Source: Pseudomonas fluorescens (lineage in GTDB: Bacteria > Pseudomonadota > Gammaproteobacteria > Pseudomonadales > Pseudomonadaceae). From it: a DNA stretch of 64,000 bases. Position 1 is the first letter of the stretch; the number at the start of each line of letters is the position of its first letter. Below are positions 55,605-64,000 of this stretch, in pieces. Below the pieces are notes generated by a model. It made no database searches, had not been told where the DNA came from, and worked only from the letters and a program-made list of their open reading frames with translations. The stretch lies in contig NZ_KZ477999.1 in NCBI RefSeq assembly GCF_002837185.1, positions 1 to 64,000 of the forward strand, given 5' to 3'. The position numbers were made by a program, and so were the translations under genes.

Positions 55605-56356
55605 CCACGCGCTCCCAGGCTGGCTCGGACTTCAGCCTTGACCCAACGGGTGCGGGCTTCACGCTTGAGCACTTCGAGGCGCATGCGCATCAGCAGCACC
55701 GCGCCGAAGAAACAGTAAAAGCCCAACACCATCAGCAACAGCGGCGCCCACATTTCCACCGGCATCGCCGGTTTTTCAGTGAGGGTGAAGGTGGCGCCCT
55801 GGTGCAGGGTGTTCCACCACTCGACCGAGTATTTGATGATCGGGATGTTGATCACGCCGACAATCGCCAGCACCGCGCAGGCCTTGGCGGCGCTGTCGCG
55901 GTTGCTGATTGCATTGCCCAGGGCGATCAGGCCGAAGTACAGGAACAGCAGGATCAACATCGACGTGAGCCGCGCATCCCACACCCACCACGAACCCCAG
56001 GTGGGTTTGCCCCAGATCGCGCCGGTGACCAGCGCCACGGCAGTCATCCACGCGCCGATGGGCGCGGCACACTGCAGGGCAACGTCGGCGAGCTTCATCT
56101 TCCACACAAGGCCGACGATGCCGCATACCGCGAGCATCACGTAGCAGGACTGCGCCAGCATGGCGGCGGGCACATGGATATAGATGATGCGAAAGCTGTT
56201 GCCCTGCTGATAGTCCGGTGGCGCAAAGGCCAGGCCCCAGACCAGACCGATGCCGATCAGCAACACGGCGGCGACGCTCAACCACGCCAGCAGCTTGCCG
56301 CTGATGCCATAGAACCATTTGGGCGAGCCGAGCTTGTGAAACCAGGTCCAGTTCAT
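55601..56356 (-). CDS. ccmC: Heme exporter CcmC
   Basis: 251 residues. Six membrane helices. The WWD motif is in [18 protein letters not shown] near residue 117, with histidines in [11 protein letters not shown] and near residue 180. It loads heme onto CcmE. It overlaps ccmD by 4 nt and follows ccmB by 84 nt, the only clear gap inside the operon. Confidence 0.96.
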   Translation of the reverse strand: MNWTWFHKLGSPKWFYGISGKLLAWLSVAAVLLIGIGLVWGLAFAPPDYQQGNSFRIIYIHVPAAMLAQSCYVMLAVCGIVGLVWKMKLADVALQCAAPIGAWMTAVALVTGAIWGKPTWGSWWVWDARLTSMLILLFLYFGLIALGNAISNRDSAAKACAVLAIVGVINIPIIKYSVEWWNTLHQGATFTLTEKPAMPVEMWAPLLLMVLGFYCFFGAVLLMRMRLEVLKREARTRWVKAEVRASLGARG

Positions 56357-56440
56357 TGCTGTTTCTCACGGTTGCTTCTTGTCGCGGCAAGAAGCGTAGG
56401 GTCTTTACTGGCCAAGCGTGTCACGCCTGGCCAGACCTCA

Positions 56441-57109
56441 TTATTCGCCGACGCTGATCTTCAGGCCGGCCGCTATGGCAAAGGGTGTCAGGGTTACCGC
56501 CAGGGCGGCCAGGCTGCCAAGCCACAGGAGGTAACCGGTCGCCGGCATCCCCATCAACGCGGCCTGCAAAGCGCCGCTGCCGAGGATCAGAACCGGGATG
56601 TACAACGGCAGAATCAGCAGGGCCAGTAACAGGCCACCGCGCTTCAAACCGACGGTCAACGCTGCGCCCACCGCCCCCAACAGGCTGAGCACCGGCGTAC
56701 CGAGCAACAAGGACAGGAGCAGCACCGGCAAGCATTCGACGGGCAAGCCCAGCATCAGCGCCAGCAACGGCGAAAGCAAGACCAGCGCGAGACCGGAAAA
56801 AGCCCAGTGTGCCAGCACCTTGGCCAATACCAGAAGTGGCAACGGGTGCGACGAAAGGACCCACTGTTCCAGGGAACCGTCTTCGAAATCACTGCGAAAC
56901 AGCCCGTCCAGCGAGAGCAGCACGGATAAAAGCGCCGCGACCCACACCAGTCCTGGGGACAAGGTTTGCAACAGTTTAGTCTCGGGACCGACCGCCAACG
57001 GGAACAAGGCGATCACGATGGCGAAGAACACCAGCGGGTTGGCCAGTTCCGCCGGACGCCGGCACAACAGCCGTGCTTCGCGGGCGACCAACAGGGCGAA
57101 TACGCTCAT
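56441..57109 (-). CDS. ccmB: Heme exporter permease CcmB
   Basis: 222 residues from ATG 57109. Six hydrophobic segments. Family segments are [34 protein letters not shown] and [12 protein letters not shown]. Membrane partner of the CcmA ATPase. It overlaps ccmA by 4 nt. Confidence 0.95.
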   Translation of the reverse strand: MSVFALLVAREARLLCRRPAELANPLVFFAIVIALFPLAVGPETKLLQTLSPGLVWVAALLSVLLSLDGLFRSDFEDGSLEQWVLSSHPLPLLVLAKVLAHWAFSGLALVLLSPLLALMLGLPVECLPVLLLSLLLGTPVLSLLGAVGAALTVGLKRGGLLLALLILPLYIPVLILGSGALQAALMGMPATGYLLWLGSLAALAVTLTPFAIAAGLKISVGE

Positions 57110-57741
57110 GCCGACCACCTTCCCAGATCCAGGTCACGGTAACCGGCGGGCAGGCGGGTCAAGCTGTGGTGGGTGGTAAGCAGCACCGTGCCGCCCTGCT
57201 CACAGTGCCTCGCCAGGTGCTCCTCGAGCTGGGCGACACCGTGTTTATCGAGCGCGGTAAAGGGTTCGTCGAGGATCCACAGCGGCGGGCCCGGCAGATA
57301 CAAGCGCGCCAGGGCCACACGGCGCTGCTGGCCGGCGGACAGGGTGTGGCAGGGAACGTCTTCAAAGCCCTTCAGGCCCACGGCGGCCAGGGCCTGCCAG
57401 ATGGCGTCGCGGCTGGCGCGGTGATGCAGGGCGCTGAGCCAACCGAGGTTTTCTTCGGCAGTGAGCACATCCTTGATACCGGCGGCGTGGCCGATCCACA
57501 CGAGGCTGCGCGCCAGTGCCGTGCGCTGCTCGGCGAGGGGCTTGCCGTTGAGGCGCACAACTCCGGCCGTCGGCTGCATCAACCCGGCCAGCAACCGTAG
57601 CAGGCTGGTCTTGCCGCTGCCGTTGGGCCCGCTGACCTGCACCATGTCACCGCCCGCCAGGCGCAGGTCGAGGTGCTCGAACAGCAGGCGCAGGTCGCGT
57701 TCACAGGAGAGCGCTACGGCTTCAAGAAGAGGGCTGGTCAA
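57106..57741 (-). CDS. ccmA: Heme exporter ATP-binding protein CcmA
   Basis: 211 residues from a TTG start; no in-frame ATG fits upstream. ABC ATPase: Walker [15 protein letters not shown] (near residue 39), signature [13 protein letters not shown] and Walker [13 protein letters not shown]. Powers release of holo-CcmE. First gene of the ccm operon; the rare TTG start and weak site suggest low translation. Confidence 0.95.
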   Translation of the reverse strand: MTSPLLEAVALSCERDLRLLFEHLDLRLAGGDMVQVSGPNGSGKTSLLRLLAGLMQPTAGVVRLNGKPLAEQRTALARSLVWIGHAAGIKDVLTAEENLGWLSALHHRASRDAIWQALAAVGLKGFEDVPCHTLSAGQQRRVALARLYLPGPPLWILDEPFTALDKHGVAQLEEHLARHCEQGGTVLLTTHHSLTRLPAGYRDLDLGRWSA

Positions 57742-57890
57742 AAGATCGCGGGCCTTTACGGTTCAAGTCGGCGGTGCAGCGGCCGTTATAGAAAGGAGCA
57801 CAATAACGGCTTTGGCGACCGATTTTAGAGAGCTGGATCAAATAGTTGTGAGGTTTTTAGCGCTCTCTTTGCAGACGGGCGGCATTATAC

Positions 57891-57930
57891 ATGCGATGCC
57901 CTACGCTAACATGCGATGCCCTACGCTAAA
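57891..57930. repeat. 20-bp tandem duplication upstream of fliK
   Basis: ATGCGATGCCCTACGCTAAC occurs twice in direct succession, with 19 of 20 bases identical. It ends 31 nt before the fliK start. Confidence 0.85.
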
Positions 57931-57961
57931 GAGAGCAATTTCCCCAGAGACGATGCACACG

Positions 57962-59539
57962 ATGACCGGCGAGATCAACCTTCCTACGCTTCCTCCCACC
58001 CCGGCAGCCGGGCAAAGCCCCGCGCCTGCGCCTGGGGCACTGCTCAAACTGCTGGAGCCGCAGATCGGGCTGATCGATCCTGGGAAAACCGCGAATGCCG
58101 AAGTCATCGCCCTTAAACAAGGCGGTGAAGCCTTTCAGTTGCTGCTCAAGCTGACCCTGGACGGCGGCCGCCAGACGCTGGTGCAGGCCAGCAGCGCCCA
58201 GCCCTTGCCCTTGGGCAGCAATGTGGCGGTGAGCCAGACGCCGGCGGGCAACCTGGCCCTCAGCCTGCAACAGGCCTTCAGTGCGAACGTCGCCGCCCTC
58301 ACCCACATCGATACCGCCAAGGTACCGGAAGGTACGCTGCTGCAAGCCAAGGTACTGACCACTCAGATGCTGCCCCAGGGCACGGCGCAACCGGCGATCT
58401 ATCGTTCGTTGGTGACGGTGCTCAATAACGCCTTGGCCGGCGCGACACTGACGGTGGAAAGCCCACAACCGCTGCGCGTGGGCAGTTTGCTCAGCGCTGT
58501 GGTGCAGAACGCGCAAACCCTGAATTTTGTGCCGCTGAGCGGGCTCAAGGATCAATTGGCGGTCACCCAGCAACTGTCGACCCAGCAAAGTCGCCAGGGC
58601 TCACTGGATGCGGTCTTCACCGCCCTGCAAAACCTGCCCCGTGGCGACAGCACGTCCGCCGACCTGCGCGCCGCCGCCGACCGTCTGCTCGCTGCGTTGC
58701 CCGACCTGGCGCAGGTCAGCAACCCCAAAGTCCTGGCTCAAGTGATCCAGAACAGCGGCGCCTTTCTGGAAGCCAGATTACTCGCAGGGCAGAATCCCCA
58801 GATACCACCACTGGACATGAAGGGCGCACTGCTGCGCCTTGTCGCGGACTTATTGCCTGCCCTGCCCGCCAGTACCAACCTGAACGCCATTCTTGCGGCC
58901 AACACGCTGGCCCAGGTATTGCCCAATTTTGTACGCAGCCCACTGAACACGCTGGGCCAGGTCAGCGCGCGGCAGGCCCCGGTCAGTTTTCCGCTACCCG
59001 AGCGGCTGATGGCCAAGCTGGAAGGCGAAAGCGACCTGGAAAACCTGCTGCGCCTGGCCGCCGGGGCGATCGCCCGATTGCAGAGCCATCAGCTGTCGAG
59101 CCTGGAACAGACCGGCACCACCGCCGACGGCCGCCTGCAAACTACCTGGCAACTGGAAATTCCGATGCGCAACCTGCAGGACATCGTCCCTTTGCAGGTG
59201 AAGTTCCAGCGCGAGGAGCCAACGCCCGACAAGGAGCAGCCCGAGCGCAAAGACCGCAAAGACCCCAGGCACATGCTCTGGCGTGTCGAACTGGCGTTCG
59301 ATATGGAGCCGCTGGGGCCGTTGCAGGTGCAGGCGCAATTGACCCAGGGCAAACTCTCCAGCCAGTTGTGGGCGACCCGCGCCTTCACCGCCAGCCTGAT
59401 CGAAAATCACCTGGGCAGCCTGCGCGAGCGCCTGGTGGCATCCGGGCTCGACGTTGGCGACCTGGATTGCCACCTCGGCACGCCGCCACGCGGGCCAAAA
59501 ACCGGACTGGAACAACGCTGGGTGGATGAAACCGCATGA
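57962..59539 (+). CDS. fliK: Flagellar hook-length control protein FliK-like
   Basis: 525 residues from ATG 57962 (MTGEINLP); an ATG three codons upstream is possible and cannot be excluded. The N-terminal two thirds are low-complexity, rich in Gln, Ala, Leu and Pro. The C-terminal domain (about 395-515) has MLWRVELAFDMEPLGPLQVQAQL and NHLGSLRERLVASGLDVGDL, the FliK substrate-switch domain. It lies apart from the flagellar cluster, next to ccm, as in other Pseudomonas. It may be the second, short FliK-type protein of the genus. Confidence 0.82.
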   Translation: MTGEINLPTLPPTPAAGQSPAPAPGALLKLLEPQIGLIDPGKTANAEVIALKQGGEAFQLLLKLTLDGGRQTLVQASSAQPLPLGSNVAVSQTPAGNLALSLQQAFSANVAALTHIDTAKVPEGTLLQAKVLTTQMLPQGTAQPAIYRSLVTVLNNALAGATLTVESPQPLRVGSLLSAVVQNAQTLNFVPLSGLKDQLAVTQQLSTQQSRQGSLDAVFTALQNLPRGDSTSADLRAAADRLLAALPDLAQVSNPKVLAQVIQNSGAFLEARLLAGQNPQIPPLDMKGALLRLVADLLPALPASTNLNAILAANTLAQVLPNFVRSPLNTLGQVSARQAPVSFPLPERLMAKLEGESDLENLLRLAAGAIARLQSHQLSSLEQTGTTADGRLQTTWQLEIPMRNLQDIVPLQVKFQREEPTPDKEQPERKDRKDPRHMLWRVELAFDMEPLGPLQVQAQLTQGKLSSQLWATRAFTASLIENHLGSLRERLVASGLDVGDLDCHLGTPPRGPKTGLEQRWVDETA

Positions 59540-59865
59540 AGAACCCTGCCCCTCCCCGCCAGGCGATTGCCCTCAAGTACGACGGCCAACAAGCGCCCAC
59601 CCTGACCGCCAAGGGCGACGAGGCCCTGGCTGAAGCGATCCTCAAGCTGGCGCGGGAAAACGAAGTGCCCATCTATGAAAATGCCGAGTTGGTGAAGCTG
59701 CTGGCGCGCATGGAACTGGGGGACAGTATTCCAGAGGAGTTGTACCGCACGGTGGCAGAGATCATCGCGTTTGCGTGGACGCTGAAGGGCAAGTTTCCAG
59801 CGGGGTACGACCCGGATGCGGGACCGGTGGAGCGCGATGTCACTGAGCGTGGGGATGATTACTGA
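59536..59865 (+). CDS. FlhB C-terminal-like protein
   Basis: 109 residues. It matches only the cytosolic C-terminal domain of FlhB/YscU-type export-gate proteins: AIALKYDGQQAPTLTAKGDEALAEAI, ENEVPIYENAELVKLLARMELGDSIPEELYRTVAEIIAF. The NPTH autocleavage motif is absent. Such stand-alone tails (FhlB/YlqH-type) can partly replace cleaved FlhB in substrate switching. The ATG overlaps the fliK stop (ATGA), so the two are coupled, which fits a shared role with FliK. Confidence 0.88.
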   Translation: MKNPAPPRQAIALKYDGQQAPTLTAKGDEALAEAILKLARENEVPIYENAELVKLLARMELGDSIPEELYRTVAEIIAFAWTLKGKFPAGYDPDAGPVERDVTERGDDY

Positions 59866-59907
59866 GTAATCCACAAGCTACCGGCCAGTCAAGCGTACAT
59901 CGCCGTC

Positions 59908-60008
59908 TGCAGGAGCGAGCTTGCTCGCGAAAAACCTCAACGATAACGCGTGCTTTCTGAATGAACGCAGCGCCTGTGAGTTTTTCGCGAGCAAGCTCGC
60001 TCCTACAA
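59908..60008. repeat. REP inverted pair (family 2)
   Basis: Arms AGGAGCGAGCTTGCTCGCGA and TCGCGAGCAAGCTCGCTCCT (inverted). The interior AACGATAACGCG is the inverse of the interior at 3650-3668. A single family 1 arm (GGCAAGCCCCCTCCCACATT) follows at 60018-60037. Confidence 0.88.
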
Positions 60009-60047
60009 AAAGCCTTAGGCAAGCCCCCTCCCACATTCAGATCCAGG

Positions 60048-61265
60048 TCAGTTCAGGACTTCGTTCAGGGGAATGAAATTGACTCGGTCGCCGACGGCTA
60101 ATGTGGTCCCTTCCATCACCTCCACAAATCCTTCAGCCCACGCTGCGCTGCGCAGCACACCGGAGCTCTGGTTGTGGTAGATGATTGCCTTGCCCTGCTC
60201 GATGCGCCCGCGCAGGTACTCGCGACGGTTGCCGGGCTTGGCCCAGACGAACCCGGCCGGCACTTCGAAACGCAGGGGCTGCACGTCCTCCACACCCTGA
60301 CGACGCAGCAGGTAAGGCCGTGCCAACAGGGCAAAGGTCACCAGGGTCGACGCGGGATTGCCTGGCAGGCCGATCACCGGCACGCCACGAAAATGCCCGA
60401 AGGTCAGCGGCTTGCCCGGCTTGATCGCCAGTTTCCACAGCGCCAGCTCGCCCTCTTCACGCAAGGCAATGCCCAGAAAATCCGCCTCGCCCACCGACAC
60501 TCCGCCCGTGGACAGGATCAAGTCGACGTTGCCCAACCCGGCCAACCGTGTGCGGGTCTGTTCCAGGTCGTCCGGCAGAATGCCGGCATCGATCACGTCG
60601 CAGCCCATGCGCGTCAGCCAACTGCACAGCACGCGGCGGTTGCTGTTGTAGATCTGGCCCGGCCCCAGGGGCAACCCAGGCTCGATCAGCTCATCGCCGG
60701 TCGACAGCACCGCCACACGCACACGGCGCACCACGTCCAGGCGATCACGCCCCAGCGACGCAGCCAGGCCCAGTTCGATCGGGCCCAGACGCGTACCTGC
60801 CGGCAACACCAACTCGCCGACCGTGGTTTCCTGGCCTTGCGCACGGATGTTCTGGCCCGCTTGCAACGGCTCGCTGAAACCCACCCGCTCATCGCCGTGA
60901 ATGATCGCGTTTTCCTGCATTTCGACGCAGTCCGCACCCTGAGGCACCGGAGCACCCGTAAAAATGCGCGCACAGGTGCCGGGCACCAACGGCTCGGGCG
61001 CATTGCCAGCGAAAATACGTTGGCTGACCGGCAATGGCGCGCCGGCCCAGTCCGCGACGCGCAGGGCGTAGCCATCCATGGCACTGTTGGGCCAGGGTGG
61101 CAGGTCGAGGGTGGAGACCAGGTCCTGTGCCAGTACGCGGCCATCGCATTCGGCCAGGCGTACTGTTTCGCGCTCGAGGATCGGCGCGGCGTCGGCCATG
61201 TCCAGCAAACGCTGCAAGGCCGCTTCCACCGGCATCAAGGCGCCGGTTTTGCCGGGCTTATCCAC
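60048..61265 (-). CDS. moeA: Molybdopterin molybdenumtransferase
   Basis: 405 residues from a GTG at 61265 that overlaps the moaB stop; the ATG at 61235 would give 395. MoeA inserts molybdate into adenylylated molybdopterin. Family segments are LPPWPNSAMDGYALR, RIFTGAPVPQGADCVEMQE, VLSTGDELIEPG, LILSTGGVSVGEADF and GLPGNPASTLVTF. The C-terminal domain (330-405) is intact. It follows moaB in one operon. Confidence 0.94.
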   Translation of the reverse strand: MDKPGKTGALMPVEAALQRLLDMADAAPILERETVRLAECDGRVLAQDLVSTLDLPPWPNSAMDGYALRVADWAGAPLPVSQRIFAGNAPEPLVPGTCARIFTGAPVPQGADCVEMQENAIIHGDERVGFSEPLQAGQNIRAQGQETTVGELVLPAGTRLGPIELGLAASLGRDRLDVVRRVRVAVLSTGDELIEPGLPLGPGQIYNSNRRVLCSWLTRMGCDVIDAGILPDDLEQTRTRLAGLGNVDLILSTGGVSVGEADFLGIALREEGELALWKLAIKPGKPLTFGHFRGVPVIGLPGNPASTLVTFALLARPYLLRRQGVEDVQPLRFEVPAGFVWAKPGNRREYLRGRIEQGKAIIYHNQSSGVLRSAAWAEGFVEVMEGTTLAVGDRVNFIPLNEVLN

Positions 61266-61797
61266 GGGTTTCACAGGGCTCGGCCTGCTTGAGGTGAGGC
61301 ACGAAATTGCATGGCCGATGACGGTTGTCCAGTTGTTCGGCCAGGATGCCGTCCCAACCGGTGCGCACGGCGTTGGTGGAGCCCGGCAGACAGCACACCA
61401 GGGTGCCGTTGGCCAGGCCGGCCAGGGCGCGCGATTGCACAGTGGAGGTGCCGATATCGGCCACGGAGATCTGGCGGAACAGCTCACCAAACCCATCGAC
61501 CTGCTTGTCCAACAGGCAGCTCACCGCTTCGGGTGTGCTGTCGCGGCCGGTAAAGCCGGTGCCGCCGGTGATCAACACCACCTGCACCACGTCTTCGGCG
61601 ATCCAGTGGGCGACCTGGGCGCGGATTTTGTAAAGGTCGTCCTTGAGCAGCACACGCTCGGCCAGGATGTGGCCGGCGGCGGTCAGGCGGTCGACGAAGA
61701 CCTGGCCCGAGGTGTCGGTGTCCAGGGTGCGGGTGTCGCTGACGGTCAATACAGCGATATTCAGAGGTACGAAAGGCGCATCAGCCTTGGCTTTCAT
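61258..61797 (-). CDS. moaB: Molybdopterin adenylyltransferase-type protein MoaB
   Basis: 179 residues. MogA/MoaB fold: [20 protein letters not shown], then [18 protein letters not shown] and [14 protein letters not shown]. In bacteria without MogA, MoaB adenylylates molybdopterin before MoeA acts. It overlaps moeA by 8 nt and is divergent from mobA with 76 nt between. Confidence 0.93.
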   Translation of the reverse strand: MKAKADAPFVPLNIAVLTVSDTRTLDTDTSGQVFVDRLTAAGHILAERVLLKDDLYKIRAQVAHWIAEDVVQVVLITGGTGFTGRDSTPEAVSCLLDKQVDGFGELFRQISVADIGTSTVQSRALAGLANGTLVCCLPGSTNAVRTGWDGILAEQLDNRHRPCNFVPHLKQAEPCETRG

Positions 61798-61873
61798 GGC
61801 ACGGTCCGGTTGTCGAAGGAACAGCCCGATGTTATATCACAAGCCTCTGTTTACCTGCCGCAGCGGAACCCTC

Positions 61874-62476
61874 ATGCCCCTTGAATCCTTACCCCTGCCC
61901 TGCTCGATTCTGTTGTTGGCCGGCGGTCGTGGCCAGCGCATGGGTGGCCAGGACAAAGGCCTGCTGGAGTGGCGCGGCCAGCCCTTGATTGCGCACCTGC
62001 AACGCCTGGCACGACCGCTCACGGACGACCTGATCATTTCGTGCAACCGCAACCATGGGCGGTATGCGGCCTATGCCGATCAACTGGTGAGCGACGAGAG
62101 CCCGGACTTTCCCGGACCACTTGCCGGTATCCGTGCGGGACTCTTCGCCGCACGTCATGGGCATCTGCTGATCCTGCCCTGTGATGTACCGCAAATCGAT
62201 GCGCGATTGCTGACCGACCTGCGTGCGACCGCACGACTCAACCGGCAGGTTCCGGTGATGGTGCGCCATGGCGAGTTCTGGGAACCCTTGCTCTGCATCA
62301 TCCCTGTCGCCTTGAAGGATCAGGTGGAACGGGCCTGGAAAGCCGGCGAACGCAGCCCGCGTAAAATCCTGCTGCAGCTGGGCGCCGTGGGCCTGGAATG
62401 CCCGGCCGATGACCCTCGCCTGGCGAATCTCAATACACCGGACCTGTTGCACACAAGGCCTGGCGTGTCAGAATGA
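61874..62476 (+). CDS. mobA: Molybdenum cofactor guanylyltransferase
   Basis: 200 residues from ATG 61874. Nucleotidyltransferase with [21 protein letters not shown] near residue 13, the GTP-binding signature of MobA. The metal site is in [10 protein letters not shown], and [14 protein letters not shown] is conserved. It attaches GMP to Mo-molybdopterin for DMSO-reductase-type enzymes such as nitrate reductase. Divergent from moaB-moeA. Confidence 0.94.
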   Translation: MPLESLPLPCSILLLAGGRGQRMGGQDKGLLEWRGQPLIAHLQRLARPLTDDLIISCNRNHGRYAAYADQLVSDESPDFPGPLAGIRAGLFAARHGHLLILPCDVPQIDARLLTDLRATARLNRQVPVMVRHGEFWEPLLCIIPVALKDQVERAWKAGERSPRKILLQLGAVGLECPADDPRLANLNTPDLLHTRPGVSE

Positions 62477-62555
62477 GGCTTGCATCAGGAACTTTGCCGG
62501 CGTTGCACACGTCACAAGGTCAGCATTTTAAAAGTATTCTCTCGGAGACAAACTC

Positions 62556-62777
62556 ATGACTCAACGGACCATCGCCGCTCTCATGCTTGCACTGGGCCTC
62601 GCCACCCTCGCCGGTTGCGCCTCGCCGACAGTGATCACCCTGAATGACGGTCGCGAAATCCAGGCCGTCGACACCCCGAAATTTGATGAAGATTCGGGCT
62701 TCTACGAATTCCAACAGCTTGACGGCAAGCGCACCCGCATCAACAAGGATCAGGTTCGCACCGTTAAAGACTTGTAA
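62556..62777 (+). CDS. YgdI/YgdR-like (DUF903) lipoprotein
   Basis: 73 residues. The lipobox LAGC puts the acylated cysteine at C22. The mature part (VITLNDGREIQAVDTPKFDEDSGFY and following) is a compact SH3-like domain of the YgdI/YgdR family, which is small, abundant and of unknown function. CTCGGAG lies 8 nt before the ATG. The terminator at 62794 follows. Confidence 0.92.
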   Translation: MTQRTIAALMLALGLATLAGCASPTVITLNDGREIQAVDTPKFDEDSGFYEFQQLDGKRTRINKDQVRTVKDL

Positions 62778-62793
62778 GCCTTACCGCTTGCCC

Positions 62794-62825
62794 ACAAGGC
62801 CCGCCTCGCGCGGGCCTTGTCGTTT
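62794..62825. terminator. Terminator
   Basis: A perfect 11-bp stem, ACAAGGCCCGC / GCGGGCCTTGT with a CTCGC loop. It ends the lipoprotein gene and lies just past the convergent pseudouridine synthase stop. Confidence 0.85.
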
Positions 62826-62832
62826 CCGGCAC

Positions 62833-63723
62833 TTACCAGTCCAGAGTGATTTCACTGCCAAAGGTGCGTTCCTGGCCGCTGATCGGGTCGATAAAACGCA
62901 CGCCCTGGGCCAACAACTTGAGCGGGTTGGCGTAATCGTCCTCGGCGTCCTTGATCACATCGGGATAGAACGGATCATTGCAGATACTCGCCCCAAGCGC
63001 AGTCATGTGCACACGCAGCTGGTGCTTCTTGCCGGTGACCGGGAACAGGCCGTAGCGCCATAGATCGCCGTGCTTTTCGCGCACCTGCACCGCCGTTTCG
63101 GTATTGCTGGCACCGGGGCCTTCCTGCATGCGGAAAAAAGGCTCACCGTCCACCAGCCGGCTCTTGTGCACCAGGGGAAATGCCAGGCCAGGCAAGGCCG
63201 GGGCAATGGCTTCGTAGAATTTATCGATACGCCGCGTGGGAAACAGTTGCTGATAAGCCGCGCGGCTGGCGGGATTGGCCGAGAACAGCACCAGCCCTGC
63301 GGTATGCCGGTCAATACGATGCAGGGGCACCAGGGCGGGGTTGTCCAGACGCCGGATCAAACGGCGCAACAGCGTCTGTTCGACATACTCGCCTGCGGGG
63401 GTCACCGGTAGAAAATGCGGTTTGTCGGCTACCACCAGATGCTCATCGGCGTACAGGATGGTTTCCTGTACCGGAATCACTTTCTCGTTGGGCACTTCAC
63501 GAAAGTAATAGATGCACAGGCCTTCCTTGTAGGCCAGGTCCAGCCTGATGGGCTGCCCATTGCTATCCAGCACCCGCCCACGGGCAATGCGGTCCAGCCA
63601 TTGTTCACGGGCAATCGCCGGGAAGTGCTCGCACAGGCAATCGAGCACCGTCACCCACGGTCCAGGCGGCAGGTACAAGGTGCTGGCTTGGTGCTGTGAA
63701 GGGGAAAAACCGGAAGTGGACAT
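62833..63723 (-). CDS. RluA-family pseudouridine synthase
   Basis: 296 residues from ATG 63723 (MSTSGFSPSQ). The RluA catalytic motif is HRIDRHTAGLVLF with the nucleophile D138. The segment TGKKHQLRVHMTALG (KKHQLR motif) is also conserved. The N-terminal 80 residues, with LDSNGQPI and an S4-like region, set it apart from RluA proper. Modifies rRNA or tRNA; the target site cannot be read. The frame is open upstream to 63990, but those codons overlap the opposite-frame gene and are rejected. Confidence 0.9.
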   Translation of the reverse strand: MSTSGFSPSQHQASTLYLPPGPWVTVLDCLCEHFPAIAREQWLDRIARGRVLDSNGQPIRLDLAYKEGLCIYYFREVPNEKVIPVQETILYADEHLVVADKPHFLPVTPAGEYVEQTLLRRLIRRLDNPALVPLHRIDRHTAGLVLFSANPASRAAYQQLFPTRRIDKFYEAIAPALPGLAFPLVHKSRLVDGEPFFRMQEGPGASNTETAVQVREKHGDLWRYGLFPVTGKKHQLRVHMTALGASICNDPFYPDVIKDAEDDYANPLKLLAQGVRFIDPISGQERTFGSEITLDW

Positions 63724-63796
63724 GCAGATGCTCAAAGCCTGGAATAAACAGGCGGGCATTATCCCGCATGGCGCGGGATTGAGCCTAGGAGATATC

Positions 63797-64000
63797 TCAG
63801 GCCTTGGCCAGTTGCACGCGCAAAACCGGCGAAGCGCTCGCCGCCTCGGTAAACTCCTTGAGCCAGCGCAGTACGTCCACGGCCTCCCAACGGCCCGGGT
63901 CATAGAGCGCGTAGAGCAGGCCCTGATAGCCCACGACATCCAGCTGCTTGTGATAACCGGCACGCTGGAACAGCGCTTCGATTTCCGCAAAACAGGTGTT
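63797..64000 (-). CDS. C-terminal 67 residues of an unidentified protein (cut by window end)
   Basis: The reading frame enters at the window edge and stops at 63797. The tail reads helical: FAEIEALFQRAGYHKQLDVV, then GLLYALYDPGRWEAVDVLRW and a final LRVQLAKA. No motif or family is recognised. It is 73 nt upstream of the pseudouridine synthase start, same strand, so the two may be cotranscribed. Confidence 0.6.
   Translation of the reverse strand, partial: NTCFAEIEALFQRAGYHKQLDVVGYQGLLYALYDPGRWEAVDVLRWLKEFTEAASASPVLRVQLAKA

Overview
The window is a chromosomal segment of a Pseudomonas of the fluorescens group. The evidence is high-GC codon use, the gltA / sdhCDAB / sucAB-lpdG-sucCD TCA block in Pseudomonas order, the ccmABCDEFGHI cluster beside fliK, the gcl-hyi-glxR-ttuD-pyk block, and about ten copies of the fluorescens-type REP pair (core TGTGGGAGGGGGCTTGCCC). 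No rRNA, tRNA, phage, transposase or CRISPR was seen. Most of the window is core genome.

Layout. 1-214: end of a repeat. 215-8000: an exported amidohydrolase, OsmC, pirin, a dienelactone hydrolase, htpG behind a sigma32-type promoter, two coupled hotdog thioesterases, a small Ala-rich lipoprotein and a DUF599 membrane protein. 8199-11936: a 1245-residue toxin-like protein with two related modules and a C-terminal domain carrying a candidate Cys/His active site; this is the main accessory gene. 12029-13342: brnQ. 13776-25165 (minus strand): sucD, sucC, lpdG, sucB, sucA, sdhB, sdhA, sdhD and sdhC, transcribed away from gltA (25531-26820, plus). The sdhC-gltA gap holds two good divergent sigma70 promoters.

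27073-36555: acetate permease actP with its DUF485 partner, a glycine-betaine-type binding protein, a membrane GH17 glucan enzyme, an exported alpha/beta hydrolase overlapping mlaA, a DUF808 membrane protein and a TetR regulator. 37379-43874: the glyoxylate-to-pyruvate pathway (gcl, hyi, glxR, ttuD, pyk), with a GlcG-like gene divergent from gcl. Two identical TTGTATACAA palindromes lie in the shared promoter region. 44012-48273: urea transporter, a voltage-gated K+ channel with a C-terminal zinc ribbon, sulfate-binding protein and an MFS exporter.

48270-50791: a hicAB toxin-antitoxin pair behind a 32-bp palindrome, an orphan phnN, a small DUF6124/DUF3077-like gene with a long leader, and a Pro-rich lipoprotein. 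50807-57741 (minus): the complete cytochrome c maturation operon, including a short ccmD, with almost every junction overlapping. 57962-59865: fliK and an FlhB-tail protein. 60048-64000: molybdenum cofactor genes moeA, moaB and mobA, a YgdI/YgdR-like lipoprotein, an RluA-type pseudouridine synthase and a gene cut by the window end.

The central genes form connected metabolism: acetate and glyoxylate carbon enter through actP and gcl-pyk, pass gltA, and are oxidised by the adjacent 2-oxoglutarate dehydrogenase, succinyl-CoA synthetase and succinate dehydrogenase. The best candidates for new biology are the large toxin-like protein (possible Cys-His deamidase-type tail), the gcl palindromes, the hicAB operator, the hydrolase-mlaA coupling and the leader before the small gene at 50047.
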